Below, one piece after another: positions 1-8,381 of a stretch of DNA of 64,000 nucleotides; the stretch's first letter is position 1; the number at the start of each line of letters is the position of its first letter. A model generated the notes under the pieces. That model saw only the letters and a program-made list of their open reading frames with translations. It was not told the DNA's origin and ran no database searches. Source of the stretch: Burkholderia paludis. Its GTDB lineage: Bacteria; Pseudomonadota; Gammaproteobacteria; Burkholderiales; Burkholderiaceae. A program made the position numbers and the translations under genes. The stretch spans positions 186,001-250,000 of the forward strand of contig NZ_JPGL01000001.1 of NCBI RefSeq assembly GCF_000732615.1, in the 5' to 3' direction.

Positions 1-141
1 ATAACACTATTGAGGGAATGGTGGGGCAAACCGGAGCGAGTGAGCGACGCTGATGTGAGGAGGATGGTGCTTGAAGTGATTGCGCTGCGGAGGCTCCTCA
101 ACGCGAGCATCAAGGTTGCCTCCGAATCGAGTACGAACTAG
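1..141 (+). CDS. C-terminal end of an unrecognised phage protein (partial)
   Basis: An open + strand frame runs from the left edge to a TAG at 139-141 and encodes 46 residues (begins ITLLREWWGKPE, ends KVASESSTN). The composition is that of a real, charged helical protein (SDADVRRMVLEVIALRRLL), unlike the Ser/Pro/His-rich antisense readings. The gene starts outside the window and points towards the minus-strand block, with only 11 bp between its stop and the end of the converging gene. It may be the last gene of the late rightward operon if the genome is circularly permuted; that is inference. No family is recognised. Confidence 0.6.
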   Translation: MTLLREWWGKPERVSDADVRRMVLEVIALRRLLNASIKVASESSTN

Positions 142-152
142 CCGTGTGTAGT

Positions 153-359
153 TCACCCGAGCACGCGACGCTCCAGTTGCTTGTCGCGCTTCGGCAGCGC
201 GGCCCACGCGAGGTAATACTGGCCAACTTCGCCATGCCACACACCCGTGATAGCAATGCCGCCGATCGTCAGCAGCAGGCACTTCTTGCCACCGTGTTCG
301 GGCTTGGCGTAGACCCACTCGGAGACCGGGGCGCTGACGTAGTCTTTATTGAGCGTCAT
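153..359 (-). CDS. hypothetical protein, 68 aa
   Basis: This small protein (MTLNKDYVSAPVSEWVYA...) has a central LLLTIGGIAITGVWHG segment that looks like beta structure rather than a clear membrane helix. Its start codon overlaps the stop of the upstream gene as ATGA, so translation is probably coupled. It is the last gene of the leftward operon and converges on the + strand gene at the window edge. No function is recognised. Confidence 0.65.
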   Translation of the reverse strand: MTLNKDYVSAPVSEWVYAKPEHGGKKCLLLTIGGIAITGVWHGEVGQYYLAWAALPKRDKQLERRVLG

Positions 360-625
360 CAGGGCGTCTCCGCGGTGGCCGATTTGCCGCGCTCCTCAGC
401 GCGCATTTCCTGCCAGCGGGTCAAGGTGTCGATCGACTCCTGGATGTCGCAGCCGACGTCCTTGTGGCCGCGCCCACCGGCGACCAGTAGTTTTTTGACT
501 GCATGTTGCAGGCAAGGATCGGTCACATTGAACAGTTCGAGAACGCGATAGACGTCGACACTCTCGTACGGGCAAGGCTTGTGGTAGTGCGAATGAATAC
601 GTGGCGCTGCTTCGATCTCGTTCAT
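359..625 (-). CDS. small phage protein, possibly DUF3310-like
   Basis: This 88-aa protein has an aromatic/His-rich N-terminus (HSHYHKPCPYESVDVYRVL) followed by AVKKLLVAGGRGHKDVGCDI and ESIDTLTRWQ. The pattern 'AxKYLxRAGxKG ... DLxKAxxYLxxW' is typical of the DUF3310 (SaV-like) proteins often found beside nucleotide-metabolism genes in phages. The resemblance is only in pattern. It overlaps the thyX stop by 4 nt, so it is cotranslated with thyX. Confidence 0.6.
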   Translation of the reverse strand: MNEIEAAPRIHSHYHKPCPYESVDVYRVLELFNVTDPCLQHAVKKLLVAGGRGHKDVGCDIQESIDTLTRWQEMRAEERGKSATAETP

Positions 626-1536
626 GCTTCACCGCCCCGCTCCGTCGCGAGCTTGCGATGCAGTCGGACCTCGTCGTTGGTCCACTGACGGCGCAGGACG
701 GACGGAAATTCACCGTCCGTCGCGCGGGCCTTCTCGACGTCCTGGCGGTGCTGAAGCCAGCCGTCGAAGTTACCGCCCTTCTGCGTCGACGAGAAAGCCG
801 GCGTCGCTTGGTGCTCGGTCGGAGATGCGTGGATCGGGCGTGAGCCGACCAGCTTCGCGTAGCGCTCGAACTCCTTCGCGTGGCTCGCGTCACCGTCGAA
901 CGGGTCGTAGGAGATCCGCGCGCAGCGCGCGACGGAAAGCTTGATCTGCTCTTCAATCGGCAGTGCCTCGCGCTCGGACTGGAGGACGTACGGCAAGTGC
1001 CACTCGGCGATGCGCAACCGGCGCGGCACGCTGACCTCGATCGCGGTCATGATCTCGATGGCCAGGATCTGCATTGTCGGGTCAGCGTCCGGATGGCAGC
1101 GCAGCTCGTCGAAGTTGCCCCAGTCGGTCGAGGAAATCAACACGCTGATGTACTGGTACGGCTCGGTAACGCGATTGGCGATTTGCTTGTGCGCTCCGAG
1201 CTTCATGAGTACCCAGCTATGCAGCGCGGCGAAGCGCGCAGCGCTGCGCCACATGGCCTTCGCGGCCCACAGACGCCAACCTTGAAGCTCCACTCCTGCC
1301 TGCATACCCGGCTGGTTGGTGCCCCACTCCGCGGGGCACGCCGGCCGCGACCAGACTTGGCGCAACATGCGACGGATAGGGATAGCGCGGGAGCTGCCCG
1401 CGTTGCGGGAGAACTTGCGGTGCGTCATCAGCTCGCTATGGATGATGCGCGGATACCGCACTTCAACGGTCGTGAGGCGCACGCCGTTCGAGGCGATCGA
1501 GTCTTCGATCACCTTGGCCAGAATGATAGGTTTCAT
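622..1536 (-). CDS. thyX: FAD-dependent thymidylate synthase ThyX
   Basis: ThyX makes dTMP from dUMP using methylene-tetrahydrofolate, FAD and NADPH. The protein (304 aa) carries the family signature near residues 38-52 as THRKFSRNAGSSRAIP, which fits the ThyX motif HRxxSxNxxSxR; the usual first Arg is Thr here, a variant I associate with phage ThyX. The length is at the upper end for the family. It starts at ATG 1536 behind a leader of about 47 nt that holds two ACCACCAC copies, one of them in a 6-bp hairpin loop. It lies in the operon with the MazG-like and SbcCD-like genes and supports a phage that makes its own dNTP pool. Confidence 0.95.
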   Translation of the reverse strand: MKPIILAKVIEDSIASNGVRLTTVEVRYPRIIHSELMTHRKFSRNAGSSRAIPIRRMLRQVWSRPACPAEWGTNQPGMQAGVELQGWRLWAAKAMWRSAARFAALHSWVLMKLGAHKQIANRVTEPYQYISVLISSTDWGNFDELRCHPDADPTMQILAIEIMTAIEVSVPRRLRIAEWHLPYVLQSEREALPIEEQIKLSVARCARISYDPFDGDASHAKEFERYAKLVGSRPIHASPTEHQATPAFSSTQKGGNFDGWLQHRQDVEKARATDGEFPSVLRRQWTNDEVRLHRKLATERGGEA

Positions 1537-1546
1537 CTTGTCTTCA

Positions 1547-1566
1547 GGGCCGGTGGTGGTCGGCCC
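1547..1566 (-). promoter_or_regulatory. thyX leader hairpin with ACCACCAC loop
   Basis: On the minus strand the sequence is GGGCCG-ACCACCAC-CGGCCC, a perfect 6-bp GC stem whose whole loop is the recurrent ACCACCAC motif. It ends 11 nt upstream of the thyX start codon, and a second motif copy lies at 1575-1583. No T-run follows, so it is not a terminator. It could present the motif to an RNA-binding factor or modulate ribosome access. Confidence 0.6.
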
Positions 1567-1583
1567 TTCCTACGTGTGGTGGT

Positions 1584-2162
1584 TTACGAGTTGCGAGCGT
1601 CCAGACCGCCCTTGTCCGCGCGCGCTTCAGCGGCGGCATTCGTGTATGCGTTCGGGAAGCGCTGCTTCAGCTTCGCGATGTTCGCGGACATGACTTCTTC
1701 GAGAGGCATATCGAGCGCATCGCAAGCATGGGCCACGCCGCTGAGGATGTTCACGAGGCTGCGCATCGCACCCGTGCGGGCGCGCGCGTCTTGATGCAGC
1801 GGCACGTCGTACGTGAAGAAACCGATCTCGACCGAGATGCGATTCGCCACGATCTGGAGCTGTTCCGCGAGCGGTAGCGCGCTGAGGTCGAAGTCGAAGA
1901 GATGCTGGTATTCGGGGATCTCGAAGTCGAGGGCGTCGGCGCCGATGGCCACGTACCAGAGGATGTCACCCAGCTCTTCGAAGATGTGTTCGCGCATCTC
2001 CTGCGTGAGCGGCTTCTGGTACGCCCAAAGGCGTTTGACTTCGGTGGTGAACTCGCCATGTTCAGTCGTAAGACCAAGCGATGCGTGTTGCAGGCGCAGC
2101 AGAGAAGTTGCCAGGGGTTTCTCGGTGCGAAGGGCCAGAGGTTTGTATTGTTCGAAGTTCAT
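1584..2162 (-). CDS. MazG-like nucleotide pyrophosphohydrolase
   Basis: The 192-aa protein shows the all-alpha NTP pyrophosphatase pattern: GLTTEHGEFTTEVKR near residue 30 (the E..E pair) followed by FEELGDILWYVA near residue 63 (EExxD, metal-binding), and a late NIAKLKQRFP segment typical of MazG/dUTPase-like proteins. Such enzymes hydrolyse (d)NTPs to monophosphates, for example to remove non-canonical nucleotides or make dUMP for thymidylate synthesis. Its position just upstream of thyX suits the latter. The C-terminus is a disordered Ala-rich tail. Confidence 0.8.
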   Translation of the reverse strand: MNFEQYKPLALRTEKPLATSLLRLQHASLGLTTEHGEFTTEVKRLWAYQKPLTQEMREHIFEELGDILWYVAIGADALDFEIPEYQHLFDFDLSALPLAEQLQIVANRISVEIGFFTYDVPLHQDARARTGAMRSLVNILSGVAHACDALDMPLEEVMSANIAKLKQRFPNAYTNAAAEARADKGGLDARNS

Positions 2163-2163
2163 T

Positions 2164-2511
2164 TTAGTAAGTCTCGGGTGGTGCGGTAAACCAGAGTCGG
2201 CGCGGAACAGGACGTTCGACAGGCATCGCGTATTGGATGATCATGTCGCCATCTCGAACCTGAACCATCGTGATCAGCCCTTTGTCGTGCTTCTCACGTG
2301 CGCTTGCCAGAATCCGTTCAAACCTTTCATTCCAGCGGCGTTCCGCAGGGTACTTGCGCGCAATGATGAAGGCGTAATTTCCAGGGTTTCCCCAGCCGAA
2401 GAGTTCCATTTTGTTCATCTCTTCGACGACACGTTCCAGGGTGGTGTCAAGGAACGTGGCAATAAGCTGGGGGGTGAAGTTTTGATCAAGTAGCGTTTTG
2501 ATGGACTCCAT
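2164..2511 (-). CDS. hypothetical protein, 115 aa
   Basis: The protein begins with a segment that reads like a short helix-turn-helix (TPQLIATFLDTTLERVVEEM) and continues with a mixed alpha/beta part. I do not recognise a family. It sits between the SbcC-like gene (7-bp gap) and the MazG-like gene (1-bp gap), so it is expressed with the replication genes. Confidence 0.7.
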   Translation of the reverse strand: MESIKTLLDQNFTPQLIATFLDTTLERVVEEMNKMELFGWGNPGNYAFIIARKYPAERRWNERFERILASAREKHDKGLITMVQVRDGDMIIQYAMPVERPVPRRLWFTAPPETY

Positions 2512-2518
2512 TAATTCC

Positions 2519-4531
2519 TCATGCGGCCTCTTTCAAAGGGAGAGTGAAGATGTGGTCTGCAATCGGGCGTTTGTGTGTGACGATGATCACCTGCTTGATG
2601 GTCTCCTTCAGACGTTGCAGACACTCGGCGGTGTACTGAGCACGTTGGGCATCCATCGACTCGTCGAACTCGTCGGCCATGAAGACGGAGAACACACCAT
2701 TGGTCAGCACCTGACCGAGACCAATCCGGAGTGCGAGATTCGCGACAGCCTTTCCGGAACCGGACAGCGTTTGCACTGCTTGGCCGTCGACCGTGATGTT
2801 GAAGTCTTCATCCACCACGATCGAAGTACGTGCGCCACCGGTCATCTGGTTGAGCAGTACAGACGCTACCTTGTTGAGCGACGGCACGAGATGCGACTTG
2901 ATCACGAGCTTCGCTTCCGCTACCGCCGCCTTCGCCGCGGCCTTGTCATCGGCCGCTGCATTCAACGCATCGAGCTTCGCCTTGTCGACGCTGTACGTGG
3001 CCAGCTGCGCCTCGTACGTGCCCACGGCATGCTCATAGGCGCGCGCAGCGACCAGTTGCTCGTCCAGCTTGCCCAGCTCGGCCTCGACGCCGGCCAGCTC
3101 CGCGACGCGCGCCTCGCGCTCGGCCAGCTTCGCGAAAAACTCGTTGTAGCTGAGCACCTGCGCATGGTGCGCGACGAGCTGACCTTCGTACGCCTGACGC
3201 TCCTTCAAGTCACCACTGCGATCGGGTGTGTTGTCAATCGCGTTCTGAAGGGTCAAGACCGCTTCGGAAGTCTCGGCGACCTCCTGTTCGGCCTTGACAA
3301 TCTTCGCTGATTGGGCGTCCATCGCAGCCTGCGTTTCCTGCTTCGTGCGCTCGATGCGCTCGCGCAACTCGACGATCTCCTGGGCGAGCGCGGCGCGGCG
3401 CTCGGTGTTGCCGTGCAGCGCGCGCTGTGCGTTCAGTTCGACGCGCGTCATCGACGGCGCGGCAGTATCGACCACCGCCGCGTACGGCTCCAGCGCGGCT
3501 GACGCGATCGGCCAGTGGTGGTCGCAGCTCGGGCAGATGTGCTCGCCCTGCCCCAGCAGCTTCTGCTTCTGCACCCACATGTCGTGATCGATGTGCTGCT
3601 GCTCCAGCGCTTCGATCTGGTCGATCGTCAGCACCGGCTCTGCCAGGCCGGCGATCTGCTTCTCGATGCGGCCGATGTCGGCCTCCAGACGGGCCACGGT
3701 GCCGTCCGTGATCACTGCCTGGAGTCCGTCGCTCAGACGCTTCAGGGTAGCCCGCTGATCAGCCGCTGCGCTCTCCAGCGTGCCCTTCGCCGCAACCAGC
3801 TCGTTACGGGCCGCAATCAGGCTCTGTAGCGTCTCGACGGTCTCGCCGATGGCGCAGGTGGGGGCGACCGGCTCGGACGGCTTGTGGGCCACCATACCGC
3901 GCAGCTGGTTCAGCTCGTTGACCAGGGTCGCGACGTTGTCGCGCTTCTGGCCGAGCGTCGTGCTCGACTCGAAGTCGACCGGCTGCTCGGGCTTGACCGG
4001 CTCGCGCAGCACCGCGGCGATGCCGTCAGCCTGATTGCGGAATGCGAGAGCTTGCTTGCCGAGATCGGTCACGATGTCGTCGAGCACGTTCAGGCCGATC
4101 GTCTGGTCGACGATCTTGCGGCGCTCGGTCGGCTTCGCGTCCGACAGCTTCTCGATCTGGCCTTGCAGCACGGCGTTCGCCATCGTGAACACGTCGTAGT
4201 CGTAGCCGAACAGCTCGCGGATCTTCGCGTTGACCGGCTTCGTGCCCGTGGCGACGTCTTCACCGGCGCGGGTCAGCTTCGCGTTCTTCGTCGTTCGGAC
4301 GATGCGATAGGTCTGGTCGCGCACGACGAATTCGAGCGTCACTTCGAGCTTCTTGTAATCGTCGGCCGCACCGCGCAGCGCGACGCTGCCCCACAGCGCG
4401 AACAGGATCATCTCCAGCGTGACGCTCTTGCCAGACTCGTTCGGCCCCGTGATCGCGGTCTGGCCGACCGGGAAGACGAAGGTCGAGTTCGGGTGACGGT
4501 AGCCGTTCTTGATATTCAGGTTCAGCAGCAT
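2519..4531 (-). CDS. SbcC/Rad50/gp46-like recombination ATPase
   Basis: This 670-aa ATPase has a Walker A GPNESGKS at residues 29-36, two long coiled-coil arms rich in Ala/Glu/Lys, a central zinc-hook CPSC near residue 333 (family CxxC), a signature region LSGSGKAVANLALRIG and a Walker B FMADEFDES near residue 615. It is shorter than bacterial SbcC (about 1000 aa) and closer to phage T4 gp46. With the next gene it should form an SbcCD/gp46-gp47 complex that processes DNA ends for recombination-dependent replication or host DNA breakdown. The start lies 10 bp after the partner's stop. Confidence 0.9.
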   Translation of the reverse strand: MLLNLNIKNGYRHPNSTFVFPVGQTAITGPNESGKSVTLEMILFALWGSVALRGAADDYKKLEVTLEFVVRDQTYRIVRTTKNAKLTRAGEDVATGTKPVNAKIRELFGYDYDVFTMANAVLQGQIEKLSDAKPTERRKIVDQTIGLNVLDDIVTDLGKQALAFRNQADGIAAVLREPVKPEQPVDFESSTTLGQKRDNVATLVNELNQLRGMVAHKPSEPVAPTCAIGETVETLQSLIAARNELVAAKGTLESAAADQRATLKRLSDGLQAVITDGTVARLEADIGRIEKQIAGLAEPVLTIDQIEALEQQHIDHDMWVQKQKLLGQGEHICPSCDHHWPIASAALEPYAAVVDTAAPSMTRVELNAQRALHGNTERRAALAQEIVELRERIERTKQETQAAMDAQSAKIVKAEQEVAETSEAVLTLQNAIDNTPDRSGDLKERQAYEGQLVAHHAQVLSYNEFFAKLAEREARVAELAGVEAELGKLDEQLVAARAYEHAVGTYEAQLATYSVDKAKLDALNAAADDKAAAKAAVAEAKLVIKSHLVPSLNKVASVLLNQMTGGARTSIVVDEDFNITVDGQAVQTLSGSGKAVANLALRIGLGQVLTNGVFSVFMADEFDESMDAQRAQYTAECLQRLKETIKQVIIVTHKRPIADHIFTLPLKEAA

Positions 4532-4541
4532 GATGGTGTCC

Positions 4542-5546
4542 TCAAGCAGCGTTACGGCGTTCTTGGTACATGGTGAGCACTTCGTTCGAACTCGCGGCGG
4601 TGACGTTGTGCTTCGTCAGACAGCGCGACAGGATGTCGAGCATGTCGAACGACTCGGTCTGCATGGTGATGTCGACGTACTCTTCGCCGTTGTCGGCGAT
4701 CGGCTTCGTCGTCAGCGCCCATGCGTCGACCGGGAAATCGATCTGCTCACCTGGCTTGAGCAGCACTCGCACAGCCACATCGTGGAACTGGGCCGGCGTG
4801 GTAGCGACGACTGCGCGCAGCTCATCGAGCGTGAGCGTGACGTAGCGACCGTCTTCGTCGTTCTCGCCGTGGGCGTACGGTTGCATCGAGCCGGGGAAGA
4901 CGACGCGCACGCCGTTGAGCACTTCGTCGTACGGCCGGTGGTCGTGGCCGCTAACGACCAGCTTCGTGAGCGGGCGCAGTTCGAATAGCGGGACCGCGTT
5001 GTGCGGGTTGTCCTCGAACGTGACGCGGTCCCAGTGTCCGACGACCATATCGAACTCCTTATAGCCGTCGTCGACCAGCTTGCGCGCCATGTCCTTCGAG
5101 TTGATGAACGGGTGCCAGGGCACGACGCCGAGACGGAAAATGCCGTGTTCGACGACCTGGACGTCGTCCTTCGCGATGACAATGTTCTCGATGCCGTCGA
5201 GCAGCTGGTACAGCAGGTCGAACGAGCTGCGCTTGTCGGCGTCACGCGAAGCATCATGGTTGCCACGCGTGAGGATGAACCACGTGTTGGGGCGAGCGCG
5301 CGCTGCTTCGCGGTACGACGACGCGACGGCCAGGACGATCTCGGGAGGAACAACGAACGTGTCGAAGATGTCGCCGAGGCAGATGTTCACGTCGACGTCC
5401 GCGAACAACGACTCGACGAATTCGTGCATCTGCGTTCGCTCGCGCTCGCCGCGACGATCAAGAGGGACACCGGTCAGGAAAGCACGACCGAGATGGGGGT
5501 CGCCAAGAAAGCCGACCCGGAGGCCGGCGATAGTTTCGATTTTCAT
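4542..5546 (-). CDS. SbcD/Mre11/gp47-like nuclease
   Basis: The 334-aa protein contains all calcineurin-like metallophosphatase motifs in order: GDPHLG (residues 15-20), GDIFDTF, RGNHD, GHWD and SGHDH. These bind the two metals that cut DNA in the Mre11/SbcD family. It is the nuclease partner of the adjacent SbcC-like ATPase. The leader (5547-5614) contains an ACCACCAC copy about 20 nt upstream of the ATG. Confidence 0.92.
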   Translation of the reverse strand: MKIETIAGLRVGFLGDPHLGRAFLTGVPLDRRGERERTQMHEFVESLFADVDVNICLGDIFDTFVVPPEIVLAVASSYREAARARPNTWFILTRGNHDASRDADKRSSFDLLYQLLDGIENIVIAKDDVQVVEHGIFRLGVVPWHPFINSKDMARKLVDDGYKEFDMVVGHWDRVTFEDNPHNAVPLFELRPLTKLVVSGHDHRPYDEVLNGVRVVFPGSMQPYAHGENDEDGRYVTLTLDELRAVVATTPAQFHDVAVRVLLKPGEQIDFPVDAWALTTKPIADNGEEYVDITMQTESFDMLDILSRCLTKHNVTAASSNEVLTMYQERRNAA

Positions 5547-5614
5547 GATTCACAACCTAGTGAAGTGGTGGTGCAGCACGCCGTAGCGCGCTGCTCTCTC
5601 GGTTGCGCTACCGC

Positions 5615-6217
5615 TTATGCTTCGACGATGTCGCCAGCTGCTGCGAGGCTGGGGTGCTTCGTGGAGTGGTCGCGCACTGCGTACAGGACCTTGAGCTGAT
5701 GGAGCACGTCGAACAACGCGCTGTGAGCATCACCTTCGAACGGGATGTTTCGTTCGAACTCGGGCGGTTGCTGCGGCCAGTAGCGCCCGCGAATCCACGA
5801 GTTCATGTCGTTCGTGTCGCGGTAGTGGAACGGATTGCCAATCTCGAATTCCTTGAAATAACTTTCGAGGAAGGGATATTCGAAGTGCGACGGCTTCGCC
5901 CACAAACGCAGCTTCTCGTTGTACGTGTCGACGTCACGCAGCAGGAAATCGCGGAACGCCTGCATCACAACCTCCGGGCGCTCCATCCGCGCGTAGATGC
6001 CTTGCAGGATCTCGCGCTTGTCCTTGAGCCACCAGTTGCGGGTCTCTTCGTCGAAGAAGCGACCATGCGGAATCATCAGGCAGCGGTTGAACATCTCGGG
6101 CATGATCTCGCCCGATGCGAAATCGAAGCGAACCGCCGCGATTTCGATGATTGCCGTGCGCTCAGGCTGAGTGCCAGTCGTTTCCAGGTCGACCATCACG
6201 TCGAGATACTTGGTCAT
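5615..6217 (-). CDS. DnaQ-like 3'-5' exonuclease
   Basis: The start at 6217 is preferred over an in-frame ATG 78 nt upstream because it has the recurrent leader AAGGATCAAAACATG with a good AAGGA ribosome site. The 200-aa product begins MTKYLDVMVDLETTG, the DEDD Exo I motif (D10, E12), and has DTNDMNSW (Exo II region) and AHSALFD near the end (H...D, Exo III). It resembles the phage exonucleases related to Rv2179c-type 3'-5' RNases. It could act on RNA or DNA ends; the substrate cannot be read from the sequence. Confidence 0.82.
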   Translation of the reverse strand: MTKYLDVMVDLETTGTQPERTAIIEIAAVRFDFASGEIMPEMFNRCLMIPHGRFFDEETRNWWLKDKREILQGIYARMERPEVVMQAFRDFLLRDVDTYNEKLRLWAKPSHFEYPFLESYFKEFEIGNPFHYRDTNDMNSWIRGRYWPQQPPEFERNIPFEGDAHSALFDVLHQLKVLYAVRDHSTKHPSLAAAGDIVEA

Positions 6218-6230
6218 GTTTTGATCCTTG

Positions 6231-6638
6231 TTAGATGAGGTAGCCATCGATCTCGTGCCAGCGGATCGATTTGGCTGTATGGGTGATGAATACAACTGCC
6301 GGGACGACGTACCAGCGTTTCGTCGTCTCGCGGCGAATGTAGAAGCGGTAATGTCCGCCAGCTGCGGTGACCATTCGGGCTGCTGCCCACTGGCTCTTCT
6401 TGATCATGCTGAAGGGAAACGAGGGCTCGCTTTGAGTGCTCTTGACCTCAGCGTAGAACGTGGTCCCTTCAAGAGTGATGATGTAGTCAGACGGTTGCGC
6501 ATCTTTGAACGATGCGGCCCGCCCTGTCGAACCGCGAACGTAGGCGGTGTCGGTCAAGCGCTGCACATGCGCGCGCTTGCCGAAGGGCGCGAAGAACGAC
6601 TCGAACTCGCTCTCCGCGTCTTTCCATACAATGCTCAT
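6231..6638 (-). CDS. PD-(D/E)XK nuclease, resolvase-like
   Basis: The 135-aa protein has PSDYIITLEGTTFYAEVKST, which fits the PD-(D/E)XK core (D...ExK), and an N-terminal Glu that could complete the site. The size and core match archaeal Hjc/RecU-like Holliday-junction resolvases or small phage nucleases. Its place between ligase and exonuclease genes fits processing of recombination intermediates before packaging. A GTGGTGGTGG tract (ACCACCAC in mRNA sense) precedes its start. Confidence 0.72.
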   Translation of the reverse strand: MSIVWKDAESEFESFFAPFGKRAHVQRLTDTAYVRGSTGRAASFKDAQPSDYIITLEGTTFYAEVKSTQSEPSFPFSMIKKSQWAAARMVTAAGGHYRFYIRRETTKRWYVVPAVVFITHTAKSIRWHEIDGYLI

Positions 6639-6715
6639 TTTTCTTTTACTGATGTGGTGGTGGTGTGCTAAGCATTATATGGAGATAACCACCGAAGAAG
6701 TTCGGCGACTATATG

Positions 6716-8005
6716 CTAGTTACCGTCCGGAAACCGCAGAAATACCGGGTTACGCAACGCGTTCTTCTTCGTTACTTCCATGTACTCGACTTCAGCCATC
6801 CGGCCCACAACCATCTCCGGATGTTTGAAGAAGAGATCACGCTGATCGTCCGAGAACCCACCGCCGCAATCGGTCTTGATCTCGGTGCCATCCTCGATCG
6901 TTCCTTCGAGATGGAAACCCCCGAGGCGACCCTCGTTCCTCCCCTTCTTCTTTCCCTCATAGACGCCGACGATTCGCAGCGTGGCCGTATGCAGCGGCTT
7001 CGCCTTTAGCCAGGACGTCGAACGGTCCCACTCGTACAGCCCACCCGGTTGTTTGATGATCAAGCCCTCGTAACCGAGTCCGAGTGCCAGGTCGAACATG
7101 GCGTTGACCTCGGCTCGATCTTTGACCATCTCCTTGTATGAAGGGAGGATCTTGTTGAGGGAGAGGTCGATCATCGCCTCGTCGATCATCACGCTACGAA
7201 GTTCCTGGCTCCGTGAGCATTGACGTTTCACCCACTCCGACATAGGCAACCAGTCATAGGCGTAGTAGCGCAGCTTCGAGCGGTCAGCACCCTCCTTCTT
7301 GCAGTTCATCGTGGCCGTCCATGAAGGATGCTTTTTCGTCGGGTCGACCACGTGGACCATTGCCTCGCCGTCGAGCACCATTGCCTCGTCGCCGCAAAGG
7401 CGCTGGCGAATCAACTGCATCTCGTCGTCGAACAGGCCCTCGATCCACGGTTGCCGCAGACCTTCGCGCGAGTAATGCTCGCACGACTGGCCGGGGATAA
7501 CGAACACCGTATCGCGCTGGCCATCCATCTTGAACTCGGCCTGCGCAGGGTACGTGATGTCGGTGACGCCAGGTTCCCACTTCTCAGCCAGCATCACATC
7601 GAAGATCGGGATCAGGTCCGGGAAGACCTTGTTGATCTCGGTAACGCCGATCCCAATGCGCAGCTCTTTGCGCAGCACGCAGGCCAGGTTCTCCGCAGTC
7701 TCGACGGTATACTGGCCTAGCACCTCCTTGATGCGGCCAGCAGCAGCCTTGCCGGTTGCTTCGCGGCCCGCCAGATCTTGTAGCAGTAGCGTGAAAAGCT
7801 GTCCGCCGTCGTGGTCAGCTGCAGAGTTAGTGTGGGGCATGTCGAAATTCTTCACGCCGTACGTGACGAATGGCGACAGCGCGGCAACCAGCATCTTCTT
7901 TGCGAACTCGTCGTCATGTGCGCCGAGCTTCGTCAGGGCTTCCGTCTTCTCGATGCGAGATGAGGTCCCACGGCACTCGGCCATGAGGCGGTTAAAGCGG
8001 TACAT
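6716..8005 (-). CDS. ATP-dependent DNA ligase
   Basis: The lysine nucleotidyl-transfer motif KMDG (KxDG) lies near residue 160 in AEFKMDGQRDT, followed by DGEAMV (motif III), a GLIIK segment (motif IV) and WLKAKPL (motif V). An OB-fold region follows (RIVGVYEGKKKGRNEGRLGG). The 429-aa length is normal for a phage ATP ligase. The start at 8005 has AAGGA eight bases upstream; the longer in-frame start overlaps the neighbouring gene deeply and gives a low-complexity N-terminus. It should seal nicks during replication and recombination. Confidence 0.93.
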   Translation of the reverse strand: MYRFNRLMAECRGTSSRIEKTEALTKLGAHDDEFAKKMLVAALSPFVTYGVKNFDMPHTNSAADHDGGQLFTLLLQDLAGREATGKAAAGRIKEVLGQYTVETAENLACVLRKELRIGIGVTEINKVFPDLIPIFDVMLAEKWEPGVTDITYPAQAEFKMDGQRDTVFVIPGQSCEHYSREGLRQPWIEGLFDDEMQLIRQRLCGDEAMVLDGEAMVHVVDPTKKHPSWTATMNCKKEGADRSKLRYYAYDWLPMSEWVKRQCSRSQELRSVMIDEAMIDLSLNKILPSYKEMVKDRAEVNAMFDLALGLGYEGLIIKQPGGLYEWDRSTSWLKAKPLHTATLRIVGVYEGKKKGRNEGRLGGFHLEGTIEDGTEIKTDCGGGFSDDQRDLFFKHPEMVVGRMAEVEYMEVTKKNALRNPVFLRFPDGN

Positions 8006-8166
8006 GATTGGTCCTTCGTGGTGGTGGTGTTCTTCAGGGTTGCCAGTTCGTGGTCTTTTTCTTGGATCAGCTGCAAGAGGTCCAGCACGACCCGCGGAAT
8101 ACACATCTTCCGCAGGTCGTTGCGCTGCTCACGCGTCAGATCATGGAGCGTGAGCTTCGTCTTCAT
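7933..8166 (-). CDS. hypothetical protein, 77 aa, overlapping the ligase start
   Basis: The start overlaps the stop of the upstream gene as ATGA. Residues 1-50 look like an ordinary helical protein (LTREQRNDLRKMCIP, LLQLIQEKDHELATL). The last 27 residues are read out of frame over the ligase gene (73-bp overlap) and include TTTT from the ACCACCAC motif. The long overlap is unusual. The C-terminal part is probably not conserved. Confidence 0.6.
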   Translation of the reverse strand: MKTKLTLHDLTREQRNDLRKMCIPRVVLDLLQLIQEKDHELATLKNTTTTKDQSCTALTASWPSAVGPHLASRRRKP

Positions 8167-8381
8167 GTCGCCAGATCCCTCTCAACGGCAGCGGTTGCTT
8201 CGGTGACGATCTCGGCGACTTTCTCCTTGTCACCGTTGATGGTCATAACGCGGACGATCTCACGCAGGCCCCATTCCAGCGCCTCGGTGCCAGGACGGTC
8301 CTGCGAGCCGGCGCGCGACTCGTAGCCGCTCATGGTTTCGAACGCGACAGTCGCGGTCGACTTAATCACTTTGTTGCTCAT
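8163..8381 (-). CDS. hypothetical protein, 72 aa
   Basis: ATG at 8381 is preferred because GGAG lies eight bases upstream; a GTG at 8390 is in frame but lacks this. The product MSNKVIKSTATVAFETMSG... is a small acidic alpha/beta protein without a recognised domain. It overlaps the end of the polymerase gene by 4 nt and the next start by 4 nt, so it is translationally coupled on both sides. Confidence 0.7.
   Translation of the reverse strand: MSNKVIKSTATVAFETMSGYESRAGSQDRPGTEALEWGLREIVRVMTINGDKEKVAEIVTEATAAVERDLAT

Noticed and set aside
7..318. Minus-strand ORF of 103 aa at the left end
   Set aside because: Composition is Pro/His/Arg-rich without structure and it overlaps both the 68-aa gene and the coherent + strand C-terminus at 1-141.
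880..1794. + strand ORF of 304 aa over thyX
   Set aside because: Antisense of thyX, with no start signal and an atypical composition.
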